Made by a program: the position numbers and the translations under genes. Below are positions 63,593 through 64,000 of a stretch of DNA of 64,000 nt, one piece after another. Origin of the DNA: Prolixibacteraceae bacterium (GTDB lineage: Bacteria; Bacteroidota; Bacteroidia; Bacteroidales; Prolixibacteraceae). The stretch covers positions 4,526,001-4,590,000 of the forward strand of contig CP082230.1 in assembly GCA_019856515.1 (NCBI GenBank), read 5' to 3'. The notes beneath the pieces were generated by a model. It saw only the letters and a program-made list of their open reading frames with translations, had not been told where the DNA came from and searched no databases. Numbering within the stretch: the stretch's first letter is position 1; each line of letters opens with the position of its first letter.

Positions 63593-64000
63593 ATGACTGA
63601 ATTTAAAATAGGCTTGGTTTGTATTATAGGAAATGTGCTTTTCCTTATAGGATATTCTATCTATTACTTTTATACACAAAGGAAGAATAAAAATAAGAAA
63701 GAAGGATCAGGTCAAGGTTTAAAGGAAAAAGAAGTAAAGATCTGGATATGTATGTTCCCCGTATTATTTACTCTTGTAATGGGAATTTGGGGGTATTGTA
63801 GTTTAGGAGAGGTTATCCCTGATTCAGAAAGTAATGAAGTGCGATTTTATGCATTGATGGTAAATAAAGGCCTGTGGACCTATATTACCCCTCATTTAAC
63901 TGCATGTGTTGGTTACGTGACTTTTTGGGCTTTCTGGGCACAGATGGAAGCCAATAAGATACAGCAACAAGGATTAAAGATTCAACAAAGACAATATACT
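63593..64000 (+). CDS. membrane protein resembling putative phage abortive-infection proteins (partial)
   Basis: The reading frame opens at the ATG at 63593 and runs uninterrupted to the window end (136 residues seen). Three transmembrane helices lie at about 6-27, 50-70 and 99-117. The third runs into FWAFWAQMEANKIQQQGLKIQQRQYT, a Gln-rich coil. This helix-plus-coil layout resembles the N-terminus of the putAbiC family of putative abortive-infection membrane proteins, whose helical cytoplasmic domain would lie past the edge. It starts 42 bp after ptuB on the same strand. The family call rests on a short motif and on context. Confidence 0.45.
   Translation, partial: MTEFKIGLVCIIGNVLFLIGYSIYYFYTQRKNKNKKEGSGQGLKEKEVKIWICMFPVLFTLVMGIWGYCSLGEVIPDSESNEVRFYALMVNKGLWTYITPHLTACVGYVTFWAFWAQMEANKIQQQGLKIQQRQYT

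Overview
The window looks like chromosomal DNA of an AT-rich, anaerobic or facultatively anaerobic, probably marine member of the Bacteroidota. Three SusC/SusD pairs, the Bacteroidota promoter signature (TTTG, 19-21 bp, TAnnTTTG) in front of several genes, the rny-zapA order and the sulfatase support the phylum. An electron-bifurcating-type [FeFe]-hydrogenase and the oxygen-independent cobalamin route support anaerobic life. A Marinilabiliales/Prolixibacteraceae-like organism is an inference; no rRNA is present to test it.

Layout. 1-4.4 kb: the end of a transglutaminase-like gene, a lipoprotein esterase, a K+ channel, a cysteate-synthase-type PLP enzyme and three identical tRNA-Arg(UCU) genes. 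5.2-10.1 kb: SusC/SusD pair 1. 10.8-18.3 kb: SusC/SusD pair 2 followed by a lipoprotein phosphoesterase and an alkaline phosphatase, which together look like an organophosphate uptake locus. 18.5-19.7 kb: a BamA/TamA-like barrel. 20.2-25.3 kb: SusC/SusD pair 3. 25.5-32.7 kb: a cobalamin riboswitch and six genes (three of them fusions) that carry all nine corrin-ring-forming activities of the anaerobic pathway. 32.9-37.5 kb: a polysaccharide export protein and, convergent to it, a glycosyltransferase and mannose-1-phosphate guanylyltransferase. 37.7-44.3 kb: housekeeping genes (rny, zapA, a coiled-coil partner, M23 peptidase, C69 dipeptidase, rplS).

44.4-52.8 kb (minus strand): a ten-gene hydrogenase cluster. 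HydA, HydB, a NuoE-like subunit and a small 2Fe-2S protein form the enzyme. Upstream lie two DRTGG proteins, two HATPase proteins, a PHP protein and an Fe-S protein that keeps the four H-cluster cysteines in otherwise eroded motifs; these look like a sensory or regulatory module. 53.2-57.6 kb: an orphan membrane protein, a complete IS30-family element and an S1-type sulfatase. 58.0-61.2 kb: prfC and an MFS transporter. 61.3-64.0 kb: a Septu-type (PtuA/PtuB) defence pair followed by the start of a membrane protein resembling putative abortive-infection proteins, cut by the window edge.

Two kinds of intergenic element stand out. (1) Three divergent copies of a 163-bp element with terminal inverted repeats lie immediately after stop codons, all in the same orientation relative to the gene before them. 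(2) Three arrays of variant units repeat every 11 bp (one DNA helical turn) and fold into long hairpins; two of them bracket the sulfatase gene. I recognise neither as a named family; they are the best candidates here for something undescribed.
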